Of a stretch of 64,000 nucleotides of DNA, positions 53,108-61,652 are shown one piece after another. The translations under genes and the position numbers were made by a program. Origin of the DNA: an uncultured Porphyromonadaceae bacterium (GTDB lineage: Bacteria; Bacteroidota; Bacteroidia; Bacteroidales; Muribaculaceae). The DNA lies in contig URCF01000007.1 in the NCBI GenBank assembly GCA_900546365.1, positions 66,165 to 130,164 on the forward strand, in the 5' to 3' direction. Numbering within the stretch: the first letter of the stretch is position 1; the number at the start of each line of letters is the position of its first letter. Under the pieces are notes generated by a model. The model saw only the letters and a list, made by a program, of their open reading frames with translations, searched no databases and had not been told where the DNA came from.

Positions 53108-53602
53108 ATGAAAAAATCTTTACTCACCTTGTTCGCCGCAGCAGCACTCATACTGCCGGCAACAATGTCGGCCAAAGGGTATCAGTCGGTACTGGTGTCC
53201 AAAACCGACAACACCACCCTGGCCATCCAAGGCTCCCAGGGGATGAAGGCTACTGCCATGGACAACATCCTCCGCTTCACCACTCCCGATGAAGCATACA
53301 TTGAAATTCCGCTCAACGAAGTGACCGGCTGGGAATACTCCAACGGCACCGGCGACCATGAATGGACTGCTATCGATGGCGTCGAGGCCGAAGCCGATGT
53401 GACTCTCACACGCACCGCCACCGGCATTTCCATCGCCAACCTGCCCGACAACAGCGTTGTGACTCTTACCGCCCTCAGCGGCATCACCGTCAAACACCTC
53501 ACAGCCTCCGGCACCTGCACCATCAGCTTCGAAGGCCTTCAGACAGGTGTATATATGCTTTCATTCAATAATCAAACCATTAAAATCGCTGTGACCCGAT
53601 GA
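53108..53602 (+). CDS. Small secreted protein with T9SS-CTD-like end
   Basis: 164 residues. Signal peptide MKKSLLTLFAAAALILPATMSA. The N-terminal mature part (YQSVLVSKTDNTTLAIQGSQGMKATAMDNILRFTTPDEAYIEIPLNEV) resembles the short beta domain often found at the start of Bacteroidales surface proteins. The last ~70 residues (SIANLPDNSVVTLTALSGITVKHL...FEGLQTGVYMLSFNNQTIKIAVTR) follow the T9SS type A sorting pattern. It is thus almost nothing but targeting domains. The stop overlaps the CotH-like start (ATGA), so the two are coupled. Confidence 0.8.
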   Translation: MKKSLLTLFAAAALILPATMSAKGYQSVLVSKTDNTTLAIQGSQGMKATAMDNILRFTTPDEAYIEIPLNEVTGWEYSNGTGDHEWTAIDGVEAEADVTLTRTATGISIANLPDNSVVTLTALSGITVKHLTASGTCTISFEGLQTGVYMLSFNNQTIKIAVTR

Positions 53603-55065
53603 AAAAACTTATTCTTCTCAGCACTATAGCTTTCATGGGTATGACAGCAGCAGCCCAGCATGAGCATATCCATATCTACCATAACTCCAAGGATTTCACT
53701 ACCCACAAACTGAGCGATGTAAAGGAGATGGAGTTTCAATCCACCTCATGGGGCGATGCCGCCGACATACTCCAGATAGCTCTCAACGACGACACTTACG
53801 ACAAAGTGGACATCAACGATGTGGCCAAAACCGTGATCGGCACCAATGTGCCCACCATTTATGTGAACCTCGTGGACTACCCCACCCTCACCGACCTGAT
53901 GAAGGACTCATACCACACCAAGTCGTTCGTCTATAAAGCCACCCTGCGTATGGACGGCAACGGCTTCTTTGATGACATCCCCGAAACAGAGGTTGAATTC
54001 CGTGGCCGCGGCAACTCCACCTGGAATATGCCCAAGACACCCTACCGCTTCAAATTTCCCTCCAAAACAAAAATGTGCGGTCTCCCCAAAGCAAAAACAT
54101 ACGCCCTGATCGCCAACTTCATTGACTGCACCTTGATGCGCAATGCCATAGCGCTCAAAGCAGCCAATATGCTTGAGATGCCGTTCAGCAACCACAGTGT
54201 GCCTGTGGCGGTTTATCTCAACGGATACTACAAAGGTGCCTACATGCTCACCGAAAAAATCGGTATCGGCGGCGGCAGCGTGGATATCGAGGAAGAGTCC
54301 GGCATCCTCTTTGAGTTCGACTCCAACTACGACGAGGACTACAAATTCAAATACTACTGGACTCCTTCTGGCAGCTACAGTTCCAAGAGTCTTCCAGTGA
54401 TGGTAAAAGATCCCGACCTCACCGAAATAGCCGAGAATACCGGCGGTAACGCTCAGGATATGTTCACCAACTGGAAAAGCGACATCTCCACCATGCTTGA
54501 CGCTGTGACAACACGTTCCTCCTCCGAATCACTCTCCGATGTAATCGACATTGAATCCGTGGTCAACTTCCTTATCGTCAACAACCTCGCCTGCAACCTT
54601 GAGCTCCAGCACCCCAAGAGCTTCTATATGTACAAGGAAGCCCTCGGTACTGACTGCAAATACCACTTCGGTCCGGTGTGGGACTTTGACTGGGCCTTCA
54701 CCTTCAACGGCACTGAAAGCAAGCCCTACAACACCATCCTTTTTGAAAAAGACGGAGATACCGCCGGCGCCACTTTCTTCCAGTATATTTGCAAGAACGA
54801 AGAGTTCCGCGCGCTCTACAGCGAGAAATGGAACGACTTCAAGGAGAATATCTATCCCGAGCTCCTGAAATATCTTGACGACTATGCCGACCATATTGAG
54901 CCCTCCGCTCTGCAGAACGGCCTCATCTGGACCGGCTACAACGGCGGCTACTATCAGACAGTGAGCACATTCAACTTCCGCGACAACTACAGCACCCTGC
55001 TCAAGTGGCTCAACAACCGAGTTGAGTTCATCTCCAGCCACTCCAACTTCGGCCTGTATAAATAA
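53599..55065 (+). CDS. CotH kinase-like secreted protein
   Basis: 488 residues with signal peptide MKKLILLSTIAFMGMTAAAQ. The region 20-~80 repeats the short beta domain seen in the preceding protein (IHIYHNSKDFTTHKLSDVKEMEFQ). The CotH domain follows: ETEVEFRGRGNSTWNMPKTPYRFKF, TYALIANFIDCTLMRNAIALKAANML, VYLNGYYKGAYMLTEKIG, and the metal-binding HFGPVWDFDWAFTF. CotH proteins adopt an atypical kinase fold, and the spore-coat member autophosphorylates. The substrate here is unknown. Translationally coupled to the upstream gene and followed by a strong terminator. Confidence 0.9.
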   Translation: MKKLILLSTIAFMGMTAAAQHEHIHIYHNSKDFTTHKLSDVKEMEFQSTSWGDAADILQIALNDDTYDKVDINDVAKTVIGTNVPTIYVNLVDYPTLTDLMKDSYHTKSFVYKATLRMDGNGFFDDIPETEVEFRGRGNSTWNMPKTPYRFKFPSKTKMCGLPKAKTYALIANFIDCTLMRNAIALKAANMLEMPFSNHSVPVAVYLNGYYKGAYMLTEKIGIGGGSVDIEEESGILFEFDSNYDEDYKFKYYWTPSGSYSSKSLPVMVKDPDLTEIAENTGGNAQDMFTNWKSDISTMLDAVTTRSSSESLSDVIDIESVVNFLIVNNLACNLELQHPKSFYMYKEALGTDCKYHFGPVWDFDWAFTFNGTESKPYNTILFEKDGDTAGATFFQYICKNEEFRALYSEKWNDFKENIYPELLKYLDDYADHIEPSALQNGLIWTGYNGGYYQTVSTFNFRDNYSTLLKWLNNRVEFISSHSNFGLYK

Positions 55066-55089
55066 CATACTGAAAACATATTCTCAAAA

Positions 55090-55119
55090 AGCTGTGGTCC
55101 TGCCACAGCTTTTTTTTTA
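55090..55119 (+). terminator. Intrinsic terminator of the CotH operon
   Basis: AGCTGTGG-TCCTG-CCACAGCT followed by a run of nine or more T. Starts 24 nt after the stop codon. Confidence 0.93.
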
Positions 55120-55125
55120 TCATAA

Positions 55126-55161
55126 GACTTATAGGAATTATAGGACTCACAGGACTTATCA
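55126..55161. repeat. Four imperfect 9-bp tandem repeats
   Basis: ACTTATAGG, AATTATAGG, ACTCACAGG, ACTTATCAG in succession. Directly follows the terminator T-tract and precedes the next hairpin, so it is intergenic. Confidence 0.7.
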
Positions 55162-55181
55162 GACCTACCCACACACAAATC

Positions 55182-55208
55182 AAGGGCGACCCTACGTGGA
55201 TCGCCCTT
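55182..55208 (-). terminator. Probable terminator of the PPi-phosphofructokinase gene
   Basis: AAGGGCGA and TCGCCCTT form an 8-bp stem around an 11-nt loop. It lies 40 nt after the stop at 55248 on the minus strand. The following T-tract is weak. Confidence 0.6.
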
Positions 55209-55247
55209 GGCAAGCTGGAAAAAGGTTATGAAAAATATGCGTATGGA

Positions 55248-56894
55248 TTATTTATCCAAATGCTCGTATTTGAGGGTCTGTGTGGGCTGGTCACATACTT
55301 CAGCCGGGCCGAAGTACTGGATGGGGCCGGGGAACACATAGCACTCGTTCATTGCCCACTCGTCACGCTTGGCAGCAAAACGGCGGAAGGGGGTGCCATC
55401 AAGGCGAACGAGAGCTTTCTGAATCACAGGCTTCATCTCACCGTGACGGCGCTCCATGTTGAACATCATCGAGATGGGAATACCACCGGCAAGCCACTGA
55501 ACAGACGGTTTGGTGAGGTTGCGGAGGCTCGACATATAACCGGTGACACCGGCAGCTATCAGGCAAGCGGCGTTGTAGCCGAGAGCATAGCAGTAGTCAG
55601 CGTCAAAGTTGGACGGAGCAGCGCAGCGGCCTTCGTAGCCTAAGAAATGGTGCTGAGCGGCAAACTTGCCGTTGAACTTGCCCTCCTTGCGGAGCTCTTC
55701 AAGACGGTTGGCCACCATTTCGCTGAGAAGCTTCTCAGTTTCGATAAGGCTCACCTGAACATTGCCGTGGGGGTCGCGGTCGAGAGTGAGCTGACGAGCC
55801 ACGCCTTCGGGCAGAGCGGCATAGGTCTTGGCATTCTTGTCGCAGAGGTGGTCGATAACAAACTGACGCTGCTCGGCAGGAGTCATGTTGGCCACATCAG
55901 GGTTCTTGGCAAGAAGGTCGTTGAGCTCGGCAATGAGGTTTTTCATTGCGGGGATGAACTCGATGAGACCTTCGGGGATAAGCACAGTACCGAAGTTCTT
56001 GCCGTTGGCCGAGCGGGCGGCAACAGTGAGAGCGATAGAGTTGACAATATCCTCGAGTGTGGAGTTGTTGGCCTCAATCTCCTCGGAGATGATGCACACG
56101 TTGGGCTGAGTCTGGAGAGCGCACTCAAGAGCGATATGGGAAGCGGAGCGGCCCATCAGCTTGATGAAGTGCCAGTATTTCTTGGCGGAGAAGCAGTCGC
56201 GCTGGATATTACCGATAAGCTCGGAATATACCTTGGTGGCGGTGTCGAAGCCGAACGAGGCTTCAACCACCTCGTTTTTCAGGTCACCGTCGATAGTCTT
56301 GGGGCAACCGATCACCTGCACGCCTGCGCCGATGCTCTTGTAGTATTCGGCAAGCACGGCAGCGTTGGTGTTGGAGTCATCACCACCGATAATCACCAGA
56401 GCGGAGATGTTGAGTTCCTTGAGAATTTCAAGACCTTTGTCAAACTGGTCCTTCTTCTCGAGCTTGGTGCGTCCGGAACCGATGATGTCAAAACCGCCGG
56501 TGTTGCGGTACTCGTCGATGATGTCGGAGGTGAGCTCGATATATTTATGGTCAACAAGACCGCCGGGGCCCATGAGGAAACCATAGAGGCGGCTGTCCTT
56601 GTTGATTTTCTTGATGCCGTCGAAAAGGCCGCAAATCACATTGTGACCGCCGGGAGCCTGACCACCGGAAAGAATCACGCCAGCATTGATGGGTTTGCCA
56701 ACAGTGGGGTTAGGGTTCTTTTCAAAGCGGAGCTCGGGGAGACCGTAGGTGTTGGGGAACAGTTTGGCAATCTCTTCCTGGTCGGCCACCGAATGGGTGG
56801 GCTCGCCCTCAACAGCCTGCACAGCACCGGTCAAAGTGACGGGGAGCTTGGGCTGATAAGCGGCACGCGCTATCTGCAATGCACTTTTCTTCAT
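55248..56894 (-). CDS. pfp: Diphosphate-fructose-6-phosphate 1-phosphotransferase
   Basis: Reversible, PPi-dependent phosphofructokinase of glycolysis, 548 residues (the long plant/bacterial clade II type). GVILSGGQAPGGHNVICGLFDGI near residue 75, GGDDSNTNAAVLAEYY with Asp in place of the ATP-type Gly (PPi specificity), PKTIDGDLKN, and KYWHFIKLMGRSASHIALECALQ. Cytoplasmic. Monocistronic, ending at the hairpin 55182-55208. Conserving ATP by using PPi is usual in Bacteroidales. Confidence 0.96.
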   Translation of the reverse strand: MKKSALQIARAAYQPKLPVTLTGAVQAVEGEPTHSVADQEEIAKLFPNTYGLPELRFEKNPNPTVGKPINAGVILSGGQAPGGHNVICGLFDGIKKINKDSRLYGFLMGPGGLVDHKYIELTSDIIDEYRNTGGFDIIGSGRTKLEKKDQFDKGLEILKELNISALVIIGGDDSNTNAAVLAEYYKSIGAGVQVIGCPKTIDGDLKNEVVEASFGFDTATKVYSELIGNIQRDCFSAKKYWHFIKLMGRSASHIALECALQTQPNVCIISEEIEANNSTLEDIVNSIALTVAARSANGKNFGTVLIPEGLIEFIPAMKNLIAELNDLLAKNPDVANMTPAEQRQFVIDHLCDKNAKTYAALPEGVARQLTLDRDPHGNVQVSLIETEKLLSEMVANRLEELRKEGKFNGKFAAQHHFLGYEGRCAAPSNFDADYCYALGYNAACLIAAGVTGYMSSLRNLTKPSVQWLAGGIPISMMFNMERRHGEMKPVIQKALVRLDGTPFRRFAAKRDEWAMNECYVFPGPIQYFGPAEVCDQPTQTLKYEHLDK

Positions 56895-57046
56895 GAGTTT
56901 ATGCTTTTATGGTTAATTTATACAGTATAAAATAATTTGGCCACAAAGTTCGTGATTTTTCATGACATTTCCATCCTTTGCGGTCAAAAAAGTGCACAAA
57001 ATTATGCCCTATGGAAATGTTTTTTGGATGATTAGCGGGGATTTTG

Positions 57047-57054
57047 TAATTTTG
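57047..57054 (+). promoter_or_regulatory. Promoter of the beta-propeller/FloA/CstA run
   Basis: TAATTTTG, 32 nt before the ATG at 57086. Confidence 0.5.
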
Positions 57055-57085
57055 GGGTATAATCTGATTAAATATTGACAGTGCA

Positions 57086-58333
57086 ATGAAACTGATATAT
57101 ATCATACCGTTAATGGCCGCTCTGCTCTGTGCTCCGTTGGCCAACGGCGCCAGGAAGGCCAAGGCTCCGAAAGTGACCCCGGAGGAACTGTTCAATCAGG
57201 CCCGGTCGTCATTCCTGAGCTACGATTTTGAAACCGCGCTTGAAAAGCTCGAGGAGTATGAGGAAGCCGCCAGAAAAGCCAAAAAGCCGCTTGACGACGA
57301 CTACCATTCGCTGCTGGACCGCATCCGCATCGGCACTTCGATGCTCGACAGAGTAGAGGATGTGGAGATTGTGGACAGCCTGGTGGTGGACGCCGACAAT
57401 TTCTTCCGCTACTACAGGCTGTCGCAGCCGTCGGGACGCATCACCGACAGCTCGGCACTCCCCGCCGGAGCCTCATTCACCAAAGGGAGCACCGCATATA
57501 TCACCGAGAATGGCGAAACAGCCATCTGGTCGTCCGACACTTCCGACGGACATGCACAGCTGGTGCAAAGCACCATGCTCGTTGACGGCAAATGGGAGCG
57601 TCCCACACCGCTCGGCAGCGACCTTGCCATGGGCGGCGATGCTAAATTCCCCTATCTGATGAGCGATGGTATGACTCTCTATTTCTCGTCCAACGGCGAC
57701 GGCACACTCGGAGGGTATGACATATTCATCACACGCAACGATGGCGACAAATATCTGCAGCCGCAGAATGTGGGGATGCCATACAACTCCCCGGCCAACG
57801 ACTATCTCCTGGCCATTGATGAGCTTACCGGAGCCGGATGGTGGGCCACCGACCGCAACGCTCCCGAAGGGAAGGTGACAATATATGTGTATGTGCCCCG
57901 TGAGATACGCAAGAACTACTCCGTGGACCGTGAAGATCTTGTGGCTCTCGCCAAGGTCAACTCCATTGCCGCCACCCGCAACCCCCAAAAAGATTACACC
58001 CCTCTGGTGCGCAGCATCAACGCTCTTGCCGACGGCAATCAGACAGCCACCCGGCAGCAAGATTTCGCCTTCGCCCTCCCCAACGGCAAGATTTGCCACC
58101 GTTTGGGCGACTTCAATACCGTGGAAGCCCGCCGCGCCATGAAAAGCTACCTGCTCTATGTGGCCGAACTGGAGCGCACCATGCAGCGCACCGAAGCTCT
58201 CCGCGCCCGATATGCCGGTGGCAACAAGTCGGTGGCCGATGAGATCCTTGACAACGAAAGCCGCGAACAGCAGTTGCGCAACGAAGTGAAAGCCAAGGCC
58301 GAAGAAGTGATCAAAGCAGAATGTCAATTGTAA
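57086..58333 (+). CDS. Periplasmic PD40-like beta-propeller protein
   Basis: 415 residues with a signal peptide (MKLIYIIPLMAALLCAPLANGA). A helical N-terminal part (TPEELFNQARSSFLSYDFETALEKLEEYEEAARKAKK) looks like one TPR-type unit. Then come PD40/WD40-like blades: TAYITENGETAIWSSDTSDGHAQLVQS, KFPYLMSDGMTLYFSSNGDGTLGGYDIFITRN. The C-terminal ~100 residues are helical and charged. Proteins of this build often associate with outer-membrane OmpA-type complexes in Bacteroidota; no OmpA domain is attached. It lies 21 nt before floA, an uncommon pairing. Confidence 0.8.
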   Translation: MKLIYIIPLMAALLCAPLANGARKAKAPKVTPEELFNQARSSFLSYDFETALEKLEEYEEAARKAKKPLDDDYHSLLDRIRIGTSMLDRVEDVEIVDSLVVDADNFFRYYRLSQPSGRITDSSALPAGASFTKGSTAYITENGETAIWSSDTSDGHAQLVQSTMLVDGKWERPTPLGSDLAMGGDAKFPYLMSDGMTLYFSSNGDGTLGGYDIFITRNDGDKYLQPQNVGMPYNSPANDYLLAIDELTGAGWWATDRNAPEGKVTIYVYVPREIRKNYSVDREDLVALAKVNSIAATRNPQKDYTPLVRSINALADGNQTATRQQDFAFALPNGKICHRLGDFNTVEARRAMKSYLLYVAELERTMQRTEALRARYAGGNKSVADEILDNESREQQLRNEVKAKAEEVIKAECQL

Positions 58334-58354
58334 ACCAACAAAAAAACCTCAGAT

Positions 58355-59335
58355 ATGGAAACAACCTTAATCATTGTGTGTGTGGCACTCGTAGTGGTGC
58401 TGTGCATATTTTTCTATTATGTACCGTTTTTCCTGTGGATATCGGCGCGAGTGAGCGGTGTGCGCATCTCGATGCTGCAACTTGTGCTGATGCGCATCCG
58501 CAATGTGCCGGCATCGCTGATAGTACGCGCCCTCATCGAGGCCCACAAGGCAGGGCTGAAAGATGTGACCCGCGACGACCTCGAGGCCCACTATCTTGCG
58601 GGCGGCAATGTGGAGAAGGTGGTTCACGCTCTTGTGTCAGCCTCCAAAGCCAACATTGACCTCGGCTTCAAGATGGCCACCGCCATCGACCTTGCCGGAC
58701 GCGATGTGTTTCAGGCCGTGCAGATGAGCGTCAACCCCAAGGTGATTGACACCCCGCCTGTCACAGCTGTGGCCAAGGACGGCATTCAGCTGATAGCCAA
58801 GGCGAGGGTGACAGTCCGCGCCAATATCCGCCAGCTTGTGGGCGGCGCCGGCGAGGACACTGTTCTGGCCCGTGTGGGCGAAGGTATCGTGTCGTCCATC
58901 GGTTCGAGCGAAAGCCACAAGCAGGTGCTCGAGAACCCCGACAGCATCTCCAAGCTGGTACTCCGCAAAGGACTCGACTCCGGCACTGCTTTTGAGATAT
59001 TGTCCATCGACATCGCCGACATCGACATAGGCAAGAACATCGGTGCCGCACTGCAGATCGACCAGGCCCAGGCCGACAAGAATATCGCCCAGGCCAAGGC
59101 CGAGGAGCGCCGTGCCATGGCCATAGCCCTGGAGCAGGAGATGAAAGCCAAGGCCCAGGAGGCCCGGGCCAAGGTGATCGAGGCCGAAACCAAACTGCCC
59201 GAGGCCATGGCCCAGGCATTTGCCACCGGCAACCTCGGCATCATGGACTATTACAGGATGAAGAATGTGCAGGCCGACACCACTATGCGCGAGATGATCG
59301 CCAACCCGGTGTCCGGTGCCACACCTAAAAAATAA
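58355..59335 (+). CDS. floA: Flotillin-like protein FloA
   Basis: 326 residues. One N-terminal membrane hairpin (LIIVCVALVVVLCIFFYYVPFFLWISARVSGVRI), an SPFH/band-7 region (KVIDTPPVTAVAKDGIQLIAKARVTVRANIRQLVGGAGEDTVLARVGEGIVSSIGS), then the Ala/Glu-rich flotillin coiled coil (QAQADKNIAQAKAEERRAMAIALEQEMKAKAQEARAKVIEAE). Organises lipid-raft-like membrane domains. Usual FloA length. The stop codon shares one base with the cstA start (TAATG). Confidence 0.96.
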   Translation: METTLIIVCVALVVVLCIFFYYVPFFLWISARVSGVRISMLQLVLMRIRNVPASLIVRALIEAHKAGLKDVTRDDLEAHYLAGGNVEKVVHALVSASKANIDLGFKMATAIDLAGRDVFQAVQMSVNPKVIDTPPVTAVAKDGIQLIAKARVTVRANIRQLVGGAGEDTVLARVGEGIVSSIGSSESHKQVLENPDSISKLVLRKGLDSGTAFEILSIDIADIDIGKNIGAALQIDQAQADKNIAQAKAEERRAMAIALEQEMKAKAQEARAKVIEAETKLPEAMAQAFATGNLGIMDYYRMKNVQADTTMREMIANPVSGATPKK

Positions 59336-60780
59336 TGATAGAGTTCGTCATAGCACTTGCAGTGCTCGTTGGCGGCTACTTCCTGTATGGCGGCCTGATG
59401 GAGCGTGTGATAGGCACTGAACCTTCACGCGCCATGCCGGCATTCACCAAGCGCGACAATGTGGACTATATGCCGATGAGCAACTGGCGGGCATTCCTTG
59501 TGCAGTTTCTCAACATCGCCGGTCTCGGGCCCATCTTCGGTGCCATAATGGGTGTGATGTACGGCCCGAGCGCATTTCTATGGATAGTGTTCGGCACCAT
59601 CTTTGCCGGTGCGGTGCACGACTTTCTGTCGGGAGTGATCTCGATAAGGATGGGAGGGGCATCGCTCCCCGAGATTGTGGGGCGCGAGCTTGGCGGCGGC
59701 ATCAAGAAAGTGATGCTTGTGTTCGCCACCCTGTTGCTGCTGCTTGTGACAGCAGTGTTCATCATCACCCCCGCCGGACTGCTGGCCACCATGACCCCCG
59801 GATGGATGGATGCCACATTCTGGGTCTGCGCCATCTTCGCCTACTATCTGCTGGCCACCCTGCTCCCCATTGACAAGCTGATCGGGCGGCTTTATCCGCT
59901 GTTCGGACTGTCGCTGCTGTTCATGGCTGTGGCTCTGCTGGGGGTACTGTTTTTCGGCGATGTGAGCCTCGACATGGGGTTTGCCAACGGTCTCGGCACC
60001 CGGTTTTCGGGAGCTGCCGCCGCCACCCATCCGGTGTGGCCGATGATGTTTGTGTCAATAGCGTGCGGAGCGATTTCGGGGTTCCATGCCACCCAGTCGC
60101 CTATGATAGCGCGATGCCTCACCAATGAGAAATATGCCCGCCCCATATTCTACGGTGCGATGGTGGCCGAAGGGATTGTGGCCCTGATATGGGCCGCCGC
60201 CACCATAGCGTTCACAGGAGGGTATGCACAGCTCGACGCCTACATGGCCGCCAACGGTAGCAATGCCGGAGCGCTGGTGCACGACATATCGTTTGACTGG
60301 CTCGGCACATTCGGAGGCATCCTCGCCATCCTCGGCGTGGTGGCCGCACCGATCACCACCGGCGACACCGCGCTGCGCAGCGCGAGGCTGATGGTGGCCG
60401 ACTTCGCCAAGTTCGGCCAAACCAAAATCTGGAGCCGCCTGGCCATCACCATACCGCTGTGTGCGGTGGTAGGCGCGATATTGATGATAGATTTCAGCGT
60501 GCTGTGGCGATATTTCGCATGGTGCAACCAAACCCTTGCCACCTTCACCCTCTGGGCGGTGACAATGTATCTTGCCCGCCACGGCAAACCTTATATAGTA
60601 TCCCTGCTCCCGGCTCTGTTCATGACAGCCGTGTGCACCACCTACGTGCTTTTCGCGCCCCGTCCCGAGGGCTTCGGCCTCGGGTTGCCTGTGGCAGTGA
60701 CTGCAGCCGTAGGTGTGTCGGCAGTTCTCGGCATAATGTTCATGCGCCACCTGCGGAGCATCACAACAACTCAACGATAG
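59335..60780 (+). CDS. cstA: Carbon starvation protein CstA family
   Basis: 481 residues with a dozen or so membrane helices. CstA signatures near the N terminus are RDNVDYMPMSNWRAFLVQFLNIAGLGPIFGAIMGVMYGPSAFLWIVFGTIFAGAVHDFLSGVIS; GGTAL-like ITTGDTALRSARLMVADF occurs later. It is shorter than the ~700-residue E. coli CstA/BtsT, lacking the C-terminal extension, as in other Bacteroidota. Inner-membrane peptide or pyruvate uptake, by family. Overlaps floA by 1 nt and is followed after 2 nt by the PHP phosphatase gene. Confidence 0.92.
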   Translation: MIEFVIALAVLVGGYFLYGGLMERVIGTEPSRAMPAFTKRDNVDYMPMSNWRAFLVQFLNIAGLGPIFGAIMGVMYGPSAFLWIVFGTIFAGAVHDFLSGVISIRMGGASLPEIVGRELGGGIKKVMLVFATLLLLLVTAVFIITPAGLLATMTPGWMDATFWVCAIFAYYLLATLLPIDKLIGRLYPLFGLSLLFMAVALLGVLFFGDVSLDMGFANGLGTRFSGAAAATHPVWPMMFVSIACGAISGFHATQSPMIARCLTNEKYARPIFYGAMVAEGIVALIWAAATIAFTGGYAQLDAYMAANGSNAGALVHDISFDWLGTFGGILAILGVVAAPITTGDTALRSARLMVADFAKFGQTKIWSRLAITIPLCAVVGAILMIDFSVLWRYFAWCNQTLATFTLWAVTMYLARHGKPYIVSLLPALFMTAVCTTYVLFAPRPEGFGLGLPVAVTAAVGVSAVLGIMFMRHLRSITTTQR

Positions 60781-60782
60781 AT

Positions 60783-61604
60783 ATGGATATAATTGCAACA
60801 ATCGGCCAATCAACAGCCTATAATCTCCACAGCCACACACAGTTCTGCGATGGCCACGCCACGATGGAGCAAATGGTGGAGAGCGCGTTGGCAGCCGGAA
60901 TGGAGCATTATGGATTTTCACCCCACTCACCGGTGCCTATCGAATCGCCATGCAATATGCAGGCCACCGATGTGCCGCTGTATCTGGACGAGGTGGCGCG
61001 GCTGCGCCACAAATACGGCCCCGAAGGCATACAGCTCTACGCCTCGATGGAGATAGATTATCTCGGCGAGGAGTGGGGTCCGGCCCACCCCTACTTCCGC
61101 ACCCTCGGGCTTGACTACACCATCGGCTCGGTGCACTTCATCCCCAACCAGGAAGGGGTGTGGGTGGACATTGACGGCAAATTCGAGAGTTTCAAAGCCA
61201 AGATGAGCAGGATGTTTCACAACGACATCCGCTATGTGGTGGACACATACTATGCCCAGAGCATCAAAATGGTGGAAGCAGGTGGCCTTGACATTGTGGG
61301 ACATTTCGACAAGGTGGGCCACAACGCGGGCCATTTATGCCCCGGCATAGAGCTTGAGCCATGGTATGAGCAGCATGTACACGACCTCATCGACCTCATA
61401 GCCTCCAAAAAGGTTGTGGCCGAGCTCAACACCAAAGCGTGGGAGGGACACCACCGGATGTTTCCCAACACACGCTACCTGCGCAGGGTGCTTCAGCGCG
61501 GCATACCGCTGATAGTGAACAGCGATGCCCACCACCCGCACCTCATCACCGCCGGACGCGCCGAGGGGTTCCGCCAACTCCACGAGGCGGCGTCCATGCT
61601 ATGA
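60783..61604 (+). CDS. PHP-family histidinol-phosphatase-like hydrolase
   Basis: 273 residues from ATG 60783; the open frame extends upstream within cstA, but that part is not the protein. PHP motifs: NLHSHTQFCDGHATMEQMVESALAAGMEHYGFSPHSP (metal His and Asp), YASMEIDYLGEE, IGSVHFI, DIVGHFDKV and the C-terminal LIVNSDAHHPHLIT. Closest by pattern to HisK-type histidinol phosphatases. Related PHP enzymes hydrolyse other phosphates, so the substrate is likely but not sure. Two nt after cstA. Confidence 0.88.
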   Translation: MDIIATIGQSTAYNLHSHTQFCDGHATMEQMVESALAAGMEHYGFSPHSPVPIESPCNMQATDVPLYLDEVARLRHKYGPEGIQLYASMEIDYLGEEWGPAHPYFRTLGLDYTIGSVHFIPNQEGVWVDIDGKFESFKAKMSRMFHNDIRYVVDTYYAQSIKMVEAGGLDIVGHFDKVGHNAGHLCPGIELEPWYEQHVHDLIDLIASKKVVAELNTKAWEGHHRMFPNTRYLRRVLQRGIPLIVNSDAHHPHLITAGRAEGFRQLHEAASML

Positions 61605-61652
61605 CCATACATGACCATACAATACTACCAACCAAAAATCAACAATATAATC

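Noticed and set aside
55647..56930. 427-codon plus-strand frame opposite the phosphofructokinase gene
   Set aside because: Antisense shadow; the minus strand shows all PPi-PFK motifs.
60459..60782. N-terminal extension of the PHP phosphatase frame into cstA
   Set aside because: The PHP domain starts right after ATG 60783, and the upstream part is a shadow of cstA membrane helices.
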